DNA of 64,000 nt from Dyella ginsengisoli LA-4 (lineage in GTDB: Bacteria; Pseudomonadota; Gammaproteobacteria; Xanthomonadales; Rhodanobacteraceae). Position numbers and translations under genes: made by a program. Positions 24,027-33,328 of the stretch are shown here, in pieces (the stretch's first letter is position 1; each line of letters starts with the position of its first letter). Location of the stretch: the NCBI RefSeq assembly GCF_000334915.1, contig NZ_AMSF01000016.1:186001-250000 (forward strand), given 5' to 3'. The notes beneath the pieces are model-generated. The model was not told the origin of the DNA. It did not search any database and was given only the letters and a program-made list of their open reading frames with translations.

Positions 24027-24713
24027 ATGATCGAAATCCGCGCCATCGTCACCGACATCGAAGGCACCACCAGCTCGATCCACTTCGTCAAGGACGTGCT
24101 GTTTCCCTATACGCGCAAGCGCCTGCCGGCCTTCGTGGAAACGCATGGCGACCGCCCCGAGGTGCAGCACTGGCTGCATGAGGCCGCCAAGGAGGCTGGC
24201 TTCATCGAAGCCAGCCGCCAGGAAGTCATCGAGTTGCTGCTGCGCTGGATCGACGAGGACCGCAAGTCCACGGCATTGAAGGCGCTGCAGGGCATGATCT
24301 GGCAGGAAGGCTACGAGGCTGGCGACTACCGCGCCCATGTCTACCCCGAGGTGCCGGCACGCCTGCGTGCATGGCGTGCGCAGGGACTGAAACTCTACGT
24401 GTATTCCTCCGGCTCGGTACCCGCTCAGAAGCTGTTCTTCGGCTACAGCGAAGCCGGCGATCTCACGCCGCTGTTCGCCGGCTACTTCGATACCGAGACG
24501 GGACCCAAGCGCGAGCAGGCCTCGTACGAAGCAATCGCCGAGGCCATCGGCGAACAGCCTGCGCACCTGCTGTTCCTGTCCGACATCGAGCAGGAACTCG
24601 ACGCCGCGCGGGCCGCGGGTTTCCAGACCGGCTGGCTGGCGCGCGATGCCGCGACACTGCCCGCAGCAAGCCCCCACCCCGCCTACCGGGATTTCGACGC
24701 CATCGCGGTCTGA
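24027..24713 (+). CDS. mtnC: Enolase-phosphatase E1
   Basis: 228 residues. A HAD-family enzyme that enolises and dephosphorylates 2,3-diketo-5-methylthiopentyl-1-phosphate to acireductone, the substrate of MtnD. The N-terminal motif AIVTDIEGTTSSI carries the HAD aspartate at residue 10 and the diagnostic glutamate at 12. YVYSSGSVPAQKLFFGYS is HAD motif II, TGPKREQASY has the lysine, and LLFLSDIEQELDAA is the acidic motif. The gap from mtnD is 31 nt. mtnA and a methylthioadenosine phosphorylase are not in the window. Confidence 0.96.
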   Translation: MIEIRAIVTDIEGTTSSIHFVKDVLFPYTRKRLPAFVETHGDRPEVQHWLHEAAKEAGFIEASRQEVIELLLRWIDEDRKSTALKALQGMIWQEGYEAGDYRAHVYPEVPARLRAWRAQGLKLYVYSSGSVPAQKLFFGYSEAGDLTPLFAGYFDTETGPKREQASYEAIAEAIGEQPAHLLFLSDIEQELDAARAAGFQTGWLARDAATLPAASPHPAYRDFDAIAV

Positions 24714-24735
24714 ACCCGGCGAGGCCCGGCCCGAC

Positions 24736-25758
24736 ATGCGTACGCTGATCACCGCCCTGCTCGCCCTGGCCACCGGTGCCGCGCTCACCGCGACCGCGCT
24801 GCGCACGCCGACCGTAGCCGTCGCGATTCCCGTCCCGGCGTCGACCACCAGCGCATCGGCAACCGCCAGCGCCACCCCGAATGCGGACACGACCACCGAC
24901 GGCGGCCTGCTGCCGACCGACAGCTGGCCCAGGAACGCGCCGTCACCCGAACAGGTGATGTACGCCCAGCCCCGGCTGATGCGGCAGGCTCTCGATGGCC
25001 TCGCACCACGCGTCCCCGGTGTCCCCAACCTGTATCTGGTGAGCTTCGCCGGCGACGGCAGCGAGGATGTGTTCCGCAACGAGGCCGAGTACGCCGCGAC
25101 CCTGTTCCGCCATCGCTACGGCGCCCGTGCCCACACGCTGGTGCTGGAGAACAACCCGGCCACGCTCGACAGCCGGCCACTGGCCAGCTGGAGCAACCTG
25201 GAGACCGCGCTGACCGGCCTGTCCAAGGTGATGGACCCGCAGCAGGACATCCTGATGCTCTACCTCACCAGCCACGGCGACCCGGAGCACACCCTGCTGG
25301 TGGACATGGACCCGCTGCCGCTGGACCAGATCGGCGCGCCGGACCTCGCCGGGATCCTGGCCGAGCACCCCTTCAAGTGGAAGGTGGTGGTGGTCAATGC
25401 CTGTTATTCGGGCGGCTTCGTACCGCCGCTGCAAGGTGAGGGCACGCTGGTGATCACCGCCGCCCGCAGCGATCGCAGCTCGTTCGGTTGCGGCAACGAC
25501 TCGGCCGCCACCTACTTCGGCCGCGCGTGGCTGGTCGACGCACTCAACCGGACCGCGGACCCGATCGCCGCCTTCCGCCAGGCCCATGCCGAGGTGGCCC
25601 GATGGGAACAGCAGGACCGGCTCACTCCATCGGAGCCGCAGATCTCGATCGGCAAAGGCATTGCCGACCAGCTGGCCCGCTGGCGCCGGGGCGACCCGGT
25701 CGGGCCACCGGTACCGTTCCGTCCGGATGCCGCCGGCGAGGCGCCGGCGACCCGCTGA
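24736..25758 (+). CDS. C13-family (legumain-like) peptidase, exported or membrane-anchored
   Basis: 340 residues. An N-terminal hydrophobic segment (about 3-30) is followed by an Ala/Ser/Thr-rich linker (about 31-58) and a caspase-fold peptidase domain (about 95-320). The catalytic dyad is readable: H180 in YLTSHGDPEH and C223 in VVVNACYSGGF, both after hydrophobic beta-strands as in clan CD. The fit is to bacterial Peptidase_C13 proteins, whose substrates are largely unknown. It follows mtnC by 22 nt but has no evident link to salvage. It converges on hisIE with 6 nt between stops and no terminator. Confidence 0.85.
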   Translation: MRTLITALLALATGAALTATALRTPTVAVAIPVPASTTSASATASATPNADTTTDGGLLPTDSWPRNAPSPEQVMYAQPRLMRQALDGLAPRVPGVPNLYLVSFAGDGSEDVFRNEAEYAATLFRHRYGARAHTLVLENNPATLDSRPLASWSNLETALTGLSKVMDPQQDILMLYLTSHGDPEHTLLVDMDPLPLDQIGAPDLAGILAEHPFKWKVVVVNACYSGGFVPPLQGEGTLVITAARSDRSSFGCGNDSAATYFGRAWLVDALNRTADPIAAFRQAHAEVARWEQQDRLTPSEPQISIGKGIADQLARWRRGDPVGPPVPFRPDAAGEAPATR

Positions 25759-25764
25759 GTCAGA

Positions 25765-26397
25765 TCACTTCGCCGCGTGGCGGGCTGCCAGCACGTCGGT
25801 GACGTCGGACAGGGACAGGCCCCGCTCGCGCAGCAGCACGGTCAGGTGGAACACCAGGTCCGCCGCCTCGCCCAACAGCTCCGTATCGCCCTGGGCGACG
25901 CCGGCCAGCGCCGTCTCGACCCCCTCCTCGCCCACCTTTTGGGCGATGCGCCGTACGCCGCCCTCGAACAGGCGCGTGGTGTAGCTGCCTTCCGGGCGCT
26001 CGGCATGTCGCTGGGCCACCAGGGCATCGAGTTCGGCGAGGAAACCCAGCGGCGGCCGCACCGACTCGCCGAAACAGCTCGATGTGCCGGTGTGGCAGGT
26101 GGGACCGTGCGGCAGTGCGCCGACCAGCAGCGTGTCGCCATCGCAGTCCACGCGCAGCGAGGCCAGCGCCAGCACGTGGCCCGAGCTCTCGCCCTTGGTC
26201 CACAGGCGCTGCTTCGAACGACTGAAGAACGTGACGTGACCGGTCCGCTGCGTGGCCTCCAGGGCGGCGGCATCCATGTAGCCGAGCATCAGCACCTCGC
26301 CGGTCAACGCGTGCTGGACGATCGCCGGCAACAGGCCATCGCCCTTGGCCCAGTCCAGGCGGGAGAGATCGGTGGGATCGGGAAGCGTGTCGGTCAT
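25765..26397 (-). CDS. hisIE: Bifunctional phosphoribosyl-AMP cyclohydrolase / phosphoribosyl-ATP pyrophosphatase
   Basis: 210 residues. The N-terminal HisI domain (about 10-110) contains [22 protein letters not shown] and [12 protein letters not shown], including the zinc cysteines. The C-terminal HisE domain (about 115-205) has [13 protein letters not shown] and the acidic [14 protein letters not shown] motif. Together they catalyse steps 2 and 3 of histidine synthesis. It is the last gene of the his operon, 38 nt after hisF, and meets the C13 peptidase gene tail to tail. Confidence 0.96.
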   Translation of the reverse strand: MTDTLPDPTDLSRLDWAKGDGLLPAIVQHALTGEVLMLGYMDAAALEATQRTGHVTFFSRSKQRLWTKGESSGHVLALASLRVDCDGDTLLVGALPHGPTCHTGTSSCFGESVRPPLGFLAELDALVAQRHAERPEGSYTTRLFEGGVRRIAQKVGEEGVETALAGVAQGDTELLGEAADLVFHLTVLLRERGLSLSDVTDVLAARHAAK

Positions 26398-26435
26398 GGT
26401 GCGGTCTGCCAGTGGGTTGCGGACGGGGCCACGCC

Positions 26436-27206
26436 TCAGAGGCGAACGGCCACGCCCTCGCGCGCAAGGTAGCGCTTGAGTTCGGGAATCGCGATGGCGC
26501 CGGAGTGGAACACGCTGGCGGCCAGCGCACCATCCACGTCGGCGTCCAGGAAGGCCTCGCGGAAATGCTCCGGTGCGCCGGCGCCACCCGAGGCGATCAG
26601 CGGCACGTGGCAGACAGCACGGGCCGCGCGCAGCTGCTCCAGGTCGTAGCCCTGGCGCACGCCGTCGCTGCCCATGCAGTTGAGCACGATCTCGCCGGCC
26701 CCGCGGCGCTGCGCCTCGACCATCCAGTCGAGCGTGCCGCGGGCCAGCGCCTGGGTCTTGTCCGGATCGCCGGTGTACTGGCGCACGCGCCACTGGCCGT
26801 CCGCGTCGCGCAGCGAATCGATGCCGACCACCACGCACTGCACGCCGAACGCCCCGGCCAGTTCGTCGATCAGCTCCGGCCGTTCCAGCGCCGGGGAGTT
26901 CACCGAGATCTTGTCGGCCCCGGCATGCAGCACGGCGCGCGCCTCCTCCACCGAGCGGATGCCGCCGGCCACGCAGAACGGGATGTCGATGACGCGCGCC
27001 ACGCGTTCGACCCAGCCGCGGTCCACGCTGCGCCCCTGCGGGCTGGCGGTGATGTCGTAGAACACCAGCTCGTCGGCGCCCTCGTCGCGGTAGCGCAGCG
27101 CCAGGTCGACGATCTCGCCCATCACCACGTGGTCGCGGAAGCGCACACCCTTGACCACCTGGCCGTCACGCACGTCCAGGCAGGGAATGATGCGGCGGCT
27201 CAGCAT
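26436..27206 (-). CDS. hisF: Imidazole glycerol phosphate synthase cyclase subunit
   Basis: 256 residues, a (beta/alpha)8 barrel. The N-terminal [20 protein letters not shown] motif carries the catalytic Asp near residue 11; the second catalytic Asp is in VVVGIDS. Phosphate-binding motifs CVAGGIRS and [12 protein letters not shown] are intact. With HisH it converts PRFAR and glutamine-derived ammonia to imidazole glycerol phosphate and AICAR. The reading NCMGSDG has Gly where relatives may have Asp or Asn, a variable position. The start overlaps hisA by 7 nt. Confidence 0.97.
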   Translation of the reverse strand: MLSRRIIPCLDVRDGQVVKGVRFRDHVVMGEIVDLALRYRDEGADELVFYDITASPQGRSVDRGWVERVARVIDIPFCVAGGIRSVEEARAVLHAGADKISVNSPALERPELIDELAGAFGVQCVVVGIDSLRDADGQWRVRQYTGDPDKTQALARGTLDWMVEAQRRGAGEIVLNCMGSDGVRQGYDLEQLRAARAVCHVPLIASGGAGAPEHFREAFLDADVDGALAASVFHSGAIAIPELKRYLAREGVAVRL

Positions 27207-27928
27207 GCCAGCGCCTCCTCCAGCGTGAATCGGCCCTCGAGCAACGCACGCCCGAGGATGACTCCGCGCGCGCCCACGTCGCGGGCCGCACGGATATCCG
27301 CCAGCGAACGCACGCCGCCGGAGGCCTGCACCGCCAACTGCGGCAGGGTGTCGGCGAGATGGCGGTAGAGATCGAGATTGAAGCCGGCCAGCATGCCGTC
27401 GCGGTCGATATCGGTGCACAGCAGGTGGCGGGCACCGTGGTCGGCATACCACGGCGCCAGCTCGTCCAGCGTGCGCGATTCCATCGCGGTCCAGCCGGCA
27501 CTGGGCAGCAGCCAGTCCTCGCCGACCCGCCGCGTGTCCAGCGCGATCGTGATGCGCTCGCTGCCGAGGGTGTCCAGCCAGCGCGCCACCTGTTCGGGTT
27601 CGCGGATCGCCACGCTGCCCAGCACCACGCGGTCGACCCCGACGTCGAACAGGCGCCGAAGATCGTCCTCCGTGCGCACCCCACCGCCGGCCTGCACCTG
27701 AATCCCCTCGGCCGCGATCGCACGGATCGTCGACAGGTTCTCCAGATCGCCGGAGCGGGCACCGTCCAGATCCACCAGATGCAGCCAGCGCGCGCCGGCA
27801 TGCAGGTAGCGCCGGGCAAGCTCGGCCGGATCGCTGCCGTAGATGGTCTGCTGCGCATAGTCGCCCTGGCGCAGGCGCACCACGCGCCCTTCCCGCAGGT
27901 CGATGGCCGGAATGACGTCGAAGTTCAT
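27200..27928 (-). CDS. hisA: Phosphoribosylformimino-5-aminoimidazole carboxamide ribotide isomerase
   Basis: 242 residues, a barrel related to HisF. The N-terminal [20 protein letters not shown] motif has the catalytic Asp; the second is in [27 protein letters not shown] and [12 protein letters not shown] are the two phosphate-binding loops. It opens the ribose ring of ProFAR to PRFAR. The ATG at 27928 overlaps the hisH stop (ATGA), and its 3' end overlaps hisF. Confidence 0.97.
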   Translation of the reverse strand: MNFDVIPAIDLREGRVVRLRQGDYAQQTIYGSDPAELARRYLHAGARWLHLVDLDGARSGDLENLSTIRAIAAEGIQVQAGGGVRTEDDLRRLFDVGVDRVVLGSVAIREPEQVARWLDTLGSERITIALDTRRVGEDWLLPSAGWTAMESRTLDELAPWYADHGARHLLCTDIDRDGMLAGFNLDLYRHLADTLPQLAVQASGGVRSLADIRAARDVGARGVILGRALLEGRFTLEEALAC

Positions 27929-28515
27929 AGGCTGAGGAAATTCTGTAGGAGTCGGGCGCCCACGCCGGCCGAACGCTCGGGGTGGAACTGCATGCCATGG
28001 AAATTGCCGCGCGCGATCACCGCCGAGAACGCAGCGCCGAAATCCGCGGTGGCCAGGGTGTAGTCGCCCACCGGCACCGCGTAGCTGTGCACGAAATACG
28101 CCTGCTCGCCCGCGGCCAGCCCGTCCAGCAGCGGATGGGTGCGCACTGGCGCCAGCGCGTTCCAGCCCATGTGCGGCACGCGCAGGCCCGGCGCCTCGTG
28201 GAAGCGACGCACCGGGGCGTCGATCACGCCGAGACAGTCGGTGTCGCCCTCTTCCGAATGCGCGCACAGCAACTGCATGCCCAGGCACACACCCAGCACC
28301 GGCTGGGTCAGCGAACGCATCAACTCGACCAGACCCAGTTCGCGCAGCCGCGCCATGCCGGGACCGGCCGCGCCCACGCCAGGCAGGATCACCTTGTCGG
28401 CGCCGCGAATCGTGTCCGGATCGGCGGTGAGCGCCGCCTCCACGCCGAGGCGCTGCAGCGCATAGCGCACCGAGCCGATGTTCGTGCCACCCGCATCGAC
28501 CAGCACCACGGCCAT
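27925..28515 (-). CDS. hisH: Imidazole glycerol phosphate synthase glutaminase subunit
   Basis: 196 residues, a class I glutamine amidotransferase. The nucleophile motif is [12 protein letters not shown], and the catalytic His/Glu are in [28 protein letters not shown] at the N-terminus and [13 protein letters not shown] form the oxyanion region. It supplies ammonia to HisF. The ATG at 28515 overlaps the hisB stop by 1 nt (TGATG). The ORF continues upstream in this frame only as a shadow of hisB. Confidence 0.97.
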   Translation of the reverse strand: MAVVLVDAGGTNIGSVRYALQRLGVEAALTADPDTIRGADKVILPGVGAAGPGMARLRELGLVELMRSLTQPVLGVCLGMQLLCAHSEEGDTDCLGVIDAPVRRFHEAPGLRVPHMGWNALAPVRTHPLLDGLAAGEQAYFVHSYAVPVGDYTLATADFGAAFSAVIARGNFHGMQFHPERSAGVGARLLQNFLSL

Positions 28516-29579
28516 CAGAGCGCCCCCTTGGTACTGGGCAGCTCGCTGCCTTCGCGGCGGATCGCCTGGCGCAGCGTGCGCGCCACCACCTTGAAGCAGG
28601 CTTCGACCATGTGGTGCGCGTTGTCGCCCTTCACCGTGAGGTGCAGGTTGGCACCCAGCGTCTCGCACAGCGAGCGGAACACGTGCGGCACCAGCTCGGT
28701 CGGGATGTCGCCCACGCGCTCGCGCGGGAAGCTGCCCTCGAACACGAAGTACGGCCGGCCGGACAGGTCCAGCGCGGCGCTGGCGAAGGATTCGTCCATC
28801 GGCAGCGTGAAGCCATAACGGCCGATGCCGCGCTTGTCGCCCAGCGCCTGCTTCAGCGCCTGGCCGAGGGCCAGCGCGCAGTCCTCCATCGTGTGGTGTT
28901 CGTCGATGTGGGTATCGCCGTCGCAGTTGAGCTCCAGCGCGAACCCGCCGTGCTTGCCGATCTGCTCGAGCATGTGGTCGAAGAAGCCCAGCCCGGTGTG
29001 GATCTTCGGCTCGGCCACGCGATCCAGGTCCACGCTCACCGTGATGCGGGTTTCCCTGGTGTTGCGCTGGACCGTAGCGGTGCGCGGCGCATCGAGCAGG
29101 CGGTGTGCGATGGCGTCCCACGACTGCCCCTGCGGCCCCACGCGCAGGCCGCGCACGCCGAGGTTGGCGGCCAGCTGCATGTCGGTGTCGCGGTCGCCGA
29201 TGACGGCCGACGCCGCCCGGCTCCAGCTGTCGTCCGCCAGGTAATGGCGCAGCATGCCGATGCCCGGCTTGCGCGTGTCGAGCCCTTCATGGGGGAAGCT
29301 GCGGTCGATCAGCTGTTCGCGGAACACGATGCCCTGCGAGGCCAGGATGCGCAGCAGCAGCTGGTGCGGACCGTCGAAGCTGTCCTGCGGAAAACTCGCG
29401 GTGCCGAGGCCATCCTGGTTGGTGACCATCACCAACTCGTAGCCGGCGGCCACGCAGCGCTGCAACGCGCCGATCACGCCGGGCAGCAGGTCCAGCTTGG
29501 CGTAGCTGTCGATCTGCTCGTCCGGCGGCTCGACGATCAGGCAACCGTCGCGGTCGATGAAAAGGATCTTGCGGCTCAT
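28515..29579 (-). CDS. hisB: Bifunctional histidinol-phosphatase / imidazoleglycerol-phosphate dehydratase
   Basis: 354 residues, the enterobacterial-type fusion. The N-terminal HAD phosphatase (about 1-165) has FIDRDGCL with the catalytic Asp pair at 9 and 11, [10 protein letters not shown] and [10 protein letters not shown]. The C-terminal dehydratase (about 168-354) carries the two histidine clusters that bind Mn: [14 protein letters not shown] with [10 protein letters not shown], and [14 protein letters not shown]. The fused form is typical of gammaproteobacteria. The start overlaps the hisC stop (ATGA). Confidence 0.97.
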   Translation of the reverse strand: MSRKILFIDRDGCLIVEPPDEQIDSYAKLDLLPGVIGALQRCVAAGYELVMVTNQDGLGTASFPQDSFDGPHQLLLRILASQGIVFREQLIDRSFPHEGLDTRKPGIGMLRHYLADDSWSRAASAVIGDRDTDMQLAANLGVRGLRVGPQGQSWDAIAHRLLDAPRTATVQRNTRETRITVSVDLDRVAEPKIHTGLGFFDHMLEQIGKHGGFALELNCDGDTHIDEHHTMEDCALALGQALKQALGDKRGIGRYGFTLPMDESFASAALDLSGRPYFVFEGSFPRERVGDIPTELVPHVFRSLCETLGANLHLTVKGDNAHHMVEACFKVVARTLRQAIRREGSELPSTKGAL

Positions 29580-30637
29580 GAAGGGCTTCCCGAAAGCACG
29601 TCCAGCACGCGGTCGTTTTCCTCCGCCGTGCCAATGGTGATGCGCAGCGCATCGCCGAGGTTCGGATAGCGGCGCACGTCGCGCACCACGATGCCGGCGG
29701 CGAGCAGATCACGGTAGGCAGCACCGGCGTCATCGAAGCGTACCGCCAGGAAGTTCGCCTGCGACGGCAGCACCTCGCGCACGCCGGGCAGCGCGGCGAT
29801 CGCCGTGCGCATGCGCGCACGCTCGGCCTTGATCTCGGCGATATGCCCGCGTGCCTGGGACTGGCCCGCCGGCGACAGCGCGGCCAGGGCCGCCTCCACG
29901 CAGGGCAAGGGCAGCGGATACGGCGGCATGATCCGGCGCAGCAGCGCGATCACCGCGTCGTTCGCCAGCAGCGTGCCGACGCGCGCACCGGCCAGCGCCC
30001 AGGCTTTCGAGAGCGTGCGCAGGATGCCGACATGCTCGTAGCGGTCGATCAGCCCGGCCATGCCGGGTGCGTCGGCGAACTCGACGTAGGCCTCGTCGAC
30101 GATCAGCAGCGCGCGCCCGGCGAGCGCCTGCGCCAGGCGTTCCACCGCCGCCAACGGGATCACCTGCCCGGTCGGATTGTTCGGGGTGCAGACGAAGACC
30201 AGCTTCACCGCCGGGGTCACCGCCGCCAGCACGGCGTCGACGTCCAGCGTGAAGTCGGCCGCCAGTGGCGCCTCGATCACACCCGCGTTCTGGATGCGCG
30301 CGCACACCGCGTACATGCCGAAGGTCGGCGGCTGGATCAGGATCGCGTCCTCGCCGGCGCGGCAGAACGCCCGCACCAGCAGGTCGATCGCCTCATCGCT
30401 GCCGCGGCCGACCAGCAACTGCTCGCGGCGCACGCCGTACAGCGTGGCCAGCGCATCGACCAGCGCGGCCGGCTGCGGGTCGGGATAGCGGTTGCAGCCG
30501 GCGCCCGCCTCGCCGAACGGCGCCCAGGCCGACTCGTTCGCGTTGAGCAGGATCTGCCCGCCGCTGGCCTCCATGCGCGCCGATGAGTACGGCTGCATCG
30601 CGCGGATCTCCGGACGCGCCAAGTCGAGCACGCTCAT
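29576..30637 (-). CDS. hisC: Histidinol-phosphate aminotransferase
   Basis: 353 residues, a PLP class I/II aminotransferase. [14 protein letters not shown] starts the core; [17 protein letters not shown] binds PLP phosphate; [11 protein letters not shown] and [11 protein letters not shown] are in the cofactor pocket; the PLP lysine is in [15 protein letters not shown]. It transaminates imidazole acetol phosphate with glutamate. The ATG at 30637 overlaps the hisD stop (ATGA). Confidence 0.96.
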   Translation of the reverse strand: MSVLDLARPEIRAMQPYSSARMEASGGQILLNANESAWAPFGEAGAGCNRYPDPQPAALVDALATLYGVRREQLLVGRGSDEAIDLLVRAFCRAGEDAILIQPPTFGMYAVCARIQNAGVIEAPLAADFTLDVDAVLAAVTPAVKLVFVCTPNNPTGQVIPLAAVERLAQALAGRALLIVDEAYVEFADAPGMAGLIDRYEHVGILRTLSKAWALAGARVGTLLANDAVIALLRRIMPPYPLPLPCVEAALAALSPAGQSQARGHIAEIKAERARMRTAIAALPGVREVLPSQANFLAVRFDDAGAAYRDLLAAGIVVRDVRRYPNLGDALRITIGTAEENDRVLDVLSGSPS

Positions 30638-31941
30638 GCGCGGCCCTCCAGCACGTCCAGCCGCATCGACACCGCGCGGCGGTGCGCCTCCAGCTGCTCG
30701 GCGGCAGCCAGCGTGACCGTGCACGGACCGATCGCGCGCAGGCCATCGGCGCTCACCTCCTGCACGCTGATCTGCTTGACGAAGCTGGCCACCGAGACGC
30801 CGCTGTAGCTGCGCGCGTAGCCGTAGGTGGGCAGCACGTGGTTGGAACCGCTGCAGTAGTCGCCCACCGACTCGGGCGTCCAGGCCCCAAGGAAGATCGA
30901 GCCGGCACTCTGGATGCCGTCGACCAGCGTGCGCGGCTCGGCGGTCTGGATGATCAGGTGCTCCGGCGCGTAGCGGTTGCTCACCTCGACCGCCTGGGCC
31001 AGCGATTCCACCGCGATCAGGCGGCTCTGCGCCAACGCCTTGAGCGCGGTCTCGCTGCGCGGCAGCGTCGCGACCTGCCGCTCCACTTCGGCGGCCACGG
31101 CGTCGAGCAGCGCGGCCGAGGGGCTCAGCAGCACCACCTGCGAGTCCTCTCCATGTTCGGCCTGCGACAGCAGGTCGGCCGCGACGAAGGCCGGCCGGGC
31201 GCCGTCGTCGGCGATCACCAGCACCTCGGACGGACCGGCCGGCATGTCGATGGCAGCGCCGTCCGGATCGCCCGACACCTGCAGCTTGGCCTCGGTGACC
31301 CAGGCGTTGCCCGGGCCGAACAGCTTTTCGCACTTGGGCACGCTGTCGGTGCCGTAGGCCATCGCTGCGATCGCCTGGGCGCCGCCGAGCTTGAACACAC
31401 GGTGCACGCCGGTGACGCGCGCGGCGAACAGCACGGCTTCGTCGCAGCGGCCGTCGGCGCGCGCCGGCGAGCACAGCACCACCTCGCGGCAGCCGGCGAT
31501 CGCCGCCGGCACGCCCAGCATCAGCGCAGTGGACGGCAGCGGCGCGGTACCGGCCGGCACGTAAAGACCAACCCGGGTGATCGGGCGCAGCATGCGCTCC
31601 ACGCGCACGCCCGGCGCCGTCTCCACGCCCACTGACCTGGGTTGAGACGCGCGATGGTAGGTGTCGATACGCCCAGCCGCCTCGCGGATCGCCGACTTCA
31701 GCGCTTCATCGAGCGCCACCTCGGCGGCGTCGAACTCGGCGGGCGTCACCTCGATGGCATCGAGCGCGCAGCGGTCGTACTTGGCGCTCAGTTCACGCAG
31801 CGCCACGTCACCGTGCGCGCGTACCTGGGCGATGATCGCCGCCACGCCCTGCTTGAGCTCATCCGCGCGGGCCTGCGCCGGGCGGGCCAGCGCCTCGCGC
31901 CGGGCGGTTTCGTCGAGAGAGTTCCAGTTCAGCCGCTTCAT
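30634..31941 (-). CDS. hisD: Histidinol dehydrogenase
   Basis: 435 residues from the ATG at 31941, the standard length. It oxidises L-histidinol to histidine in two NAD-dependent steps. Signatures: [37 protein letters not shown] and the zinc/active-site region [15 protein letters not shown], followed by [12 protein letters not shown] and [18 protein letters not shown]. An in-frame upstream extension lacks homology and is not used. It starts 22 nt after hisG ends, one of the two real gaps in the operon. Confidence 0.97.
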   Translation of the reverse strand: MKRLNWNSLDETARREALARPAQARADELKQGVAAIIAQVRAHGDVALRELSAKYDRCALDAIEVTPAEFDAAEVALDEALKSAIREAAGRIDTYHRASQPRSVGVETAPGVRVERMLRPITRVGLYVPAGTAPLPSTALMLGVPAAIAGCREVVLCSPARADGRCDEAVLFAARVTGVHRVFKLGGAQAIAAMAYGTDSVPKCEKLFGPGNAWVTEAKLQVSGDPDGAAIDMPAGPSEVLVIADDGARPAFVAADLLSQAEHGEDSQVVLLSPSAALLDAVAAEVERQVATLPRSETALKALAQSRLIAVESLAQAVEVSNRYAPEHLIIQTAEPRTLVDGIQSAGSIFLGAWTPESVGDYCSGSNHVLPTYGYARSYSGVSVASFVKQISVQEVSADGLRAIGPCTVTLAAAEQLEAHRRAVSMRLDVLEGRA

Positions 31942-31963
31942 CGTCTCGCATCCTCGCGCCCGC

Positions 31964-32857
31964 TCAGGCGAGCATCTTTTCCACCGGCAGCACGAACATC
32001 TCGCGTGCACCGGCCTTCTTGATCTCTTCCAGCTGGCGCCAGCTCACCTCGCCGGCGCACAGCGCCTGCAGCATCAGCTGGTCGGGCTGCCCGGCCACCG
32101 GCAGCAGGGTCGGCTGCGGGCCGCCCGGCAGCAGCCGGGTCACCGCCTCCAGGTTGCCGCGCGAGGTCTGCAGCAGCAGCAGGCGCGACTCGCTCACCTG
32201 GATCACGCCATCGAGCCGCTTGAACAGCAGCTCGAGCATGTCGCCACGCTCGTCGGTCGGCAAAGTCGCCGGACCGGCCAGCACCGCCTCGCTCTCCAGC
32301 AGCACGTCGACCTCGCGCAACTGGTTGGCGACCAGCGTGCCGCCGCTCTGCACCAGATCGCAGATGGCATCGGCGGTGCCGAGCTTGGGCGCGATCTCCA
32401 CCGAGCCGGCCAGCGTCACCACCTGCGCATCGACGCCCGCATCGCGCAACCACTTGCCCAGCAGGCCGGGATACGAGGTGGCAATGCGTTGACCGGCGAG
32501 GCTGGTGGCATTCTCGTAGGCCATCTCCTGCGGCACCGCGACGGACAGTCGGCAACGGCCGAAGCCGAGCGGGCGCCACTCCTTCAGCGGCGCACCGTCG
32601 ACTCCGGTGGTGAGCGAGAACTCGTCGAGCACGTTGCGGCCGACGATGCCCAGGTCGCACACGCCCTGCTCGATCAGCCCGGGGATGTCGTCGTCGCGGA
32701 CCAGCAGCAGGTCCACCGGCTCGCCCTCGCCGAAGCAGAACAGCTTGTCGCGGCTCTGCCGGAAGGTGAGCCCGCAGCGCTTGAGCACGTCGAGCGCCGG
32801 CTCGGTGAGCCGACCGGATTTCTGCATCGCAATGCGCAGGCGATCGCGCGTCTTCAT
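31964..32857 (-). CDS. hisG: ATP phosphoribosyltransferase (long form)
   Basis: 297 residues, the long HisG with its own C-terminal regulatory domain, so no HisZ is needed. It joins ATP and PRPP in the first, feedback-inhibited step. The N-terminal [20 protein letters not shown] and [21 protein letters not shown] motifs and the PRPP loop in [15 protein letters not shown] are visible; the ACT-like allosteric domain covers about 225-297 and would bind histidine. The ATG overlaps the stop of the TrpR-like regulator (ATGA). Confidence 0.97.
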   Translation of the reverse strand: MKTRDRLRIAMQKSGRLTEPALDVLKRCGLTFRQSRDKLFCFGEGEPVDLLLVRDDDIPGLIEQGVCDLGIVGRNVLDEFSLTTGVDGAPLKEWRPLGFGRCRLSVAVPQEMAYENATSLAGQRIATSYPGLLGKWLRDAGVDAQVVTLAGSVEIAPKLGTADAICDLVQSGGTLVANQLREVDVLLESEAVLAGPATLPTDERGDMLELLFKRLDGVIQVSESRLLLLQTSRGNLEAVTRLLPGGPQPTLLPVAGQPDQLMLQALCAGEVSWRQLEEIKKAGAREMFVLPVEKMLA

Positions 32858-33189
32858 GCCTTGTCCTTTTTCTGGTTCGTGCGGCGCCGGGCCGCCCGCG
32901 CGGCCGCCGCCAGGTAGCCGCCGCTGCCCTGGTTGAGATACCGGGCCACCCGTCCGATCGTGGTGATGCTGACCGCGGTCCGCTCGTGGATCTCCCGGTA
33001 GGAGACGCCCTCGAGCAGGTACGGAACCACCCGCCAGCGGTCGACCAGCACCTCCAGCTCCGCCGGCGTGCACAGGTCGTGCAGGAACGCCGACATCTCA
33101 TCGGCGTTCTTCAGCGACAGCAAAGCCTCGCAGAGGCTCAGCTCGGCGGACTCGGAAGGGGTTTCAGGATCGACGGAACGGCGCTTCAT
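32854..33189 (-). CDS. TrpR-family (YerC/YecD-type) regulator heading the his operon
   Basis: 111 residues. The central part matches the TrpR/YerC family: LCEALLSLKNADEMSAFLHDLCTPAE followed by a helix-turn-helix, VSYREIHERTAVSITTIGRVARYLN (about 62-88). The tail is Lys/Arg-rich. Its stop overlaps the hisG start, so it is made with the his enzymes, and a TrpR-like palindrome lies directly upstream. Control of his genes with histidine or a related ligand as corepressor is therefore plausible, but inferred. The ATG has no Shine-Dalgarno sequence; translation may use a very short leader. Confidence 0.85.
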   Translation of the reverse strand: MKRRSVDPETPSESAELSLCEALLSLKNADEMSAFLHDLCTPAELEVLVDRWRVVPYLLEGVSYREIHERTAVSITTIGRVARYLNQGSGGYLAAAARAARRRTNQKKDKA

Positions 33190-33190
33190 A

Positions 33191-33212
33191 ATGTACTAAT
33201 GCGTTAATACAT
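33191..33212. promoter_or_regulatory. TrpR-like operator in front of the his operon
   Basis: ATGTACTAA-TGCG-TTAATACAT is an inverted repeat with 8 of 9 positions symmetric, ending 1 nt before the regulator ATG. Its GTACTAA half-sites resemble the TrpR operator (GTACTAG), fitting the TrpR-type protein encoded next to it. On the minus strand TGTACA and TACATT at 18-nt spacing, or TATTAA alone, could form a weak promoter overlapped by the site. Confidence 0.6.
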
Positions 33213-33259
33213 TTGTACAGTCTAGCGAGCCGTCCTGCGCCTGTCGAGCGCCCGCTCCC

Positions 33260-33283
33260 AAGCTGGCCCGGAGGGCCTGGCTT
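33260..33283 (-). terminator. Hairpin after lpxK
   Basis: On the minus strand AAGC...GGCCC pairs with GGGCC...GCTT with a small internal loop, 46 nt past the lpxK stop and before the his operator. There is no T-run, so the function is uncertain. Confidence 0.35.
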
Positions 33284-33328
33284 TCGTGTGGATCGGCGGA
33301 GCGAAGTGCTGCCGCCCAGGGAGAACCG

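Noticed and set aside
26640-26700. HisF reads NCMGSDG with Gly at a position where some relatives have Asp
   Set aside because: The neighbouring conserved Asp is retained and E. coli has Asn at the variable position, so loss of function is not supported.
33190-33328. Possible His-rich leader peptide (attenuator) before the his operon
   Set aside because: No short frame with consecutive His codons and no terminator/antiterminator pair was found; the operator and TrpR-like regulator explain the region better.
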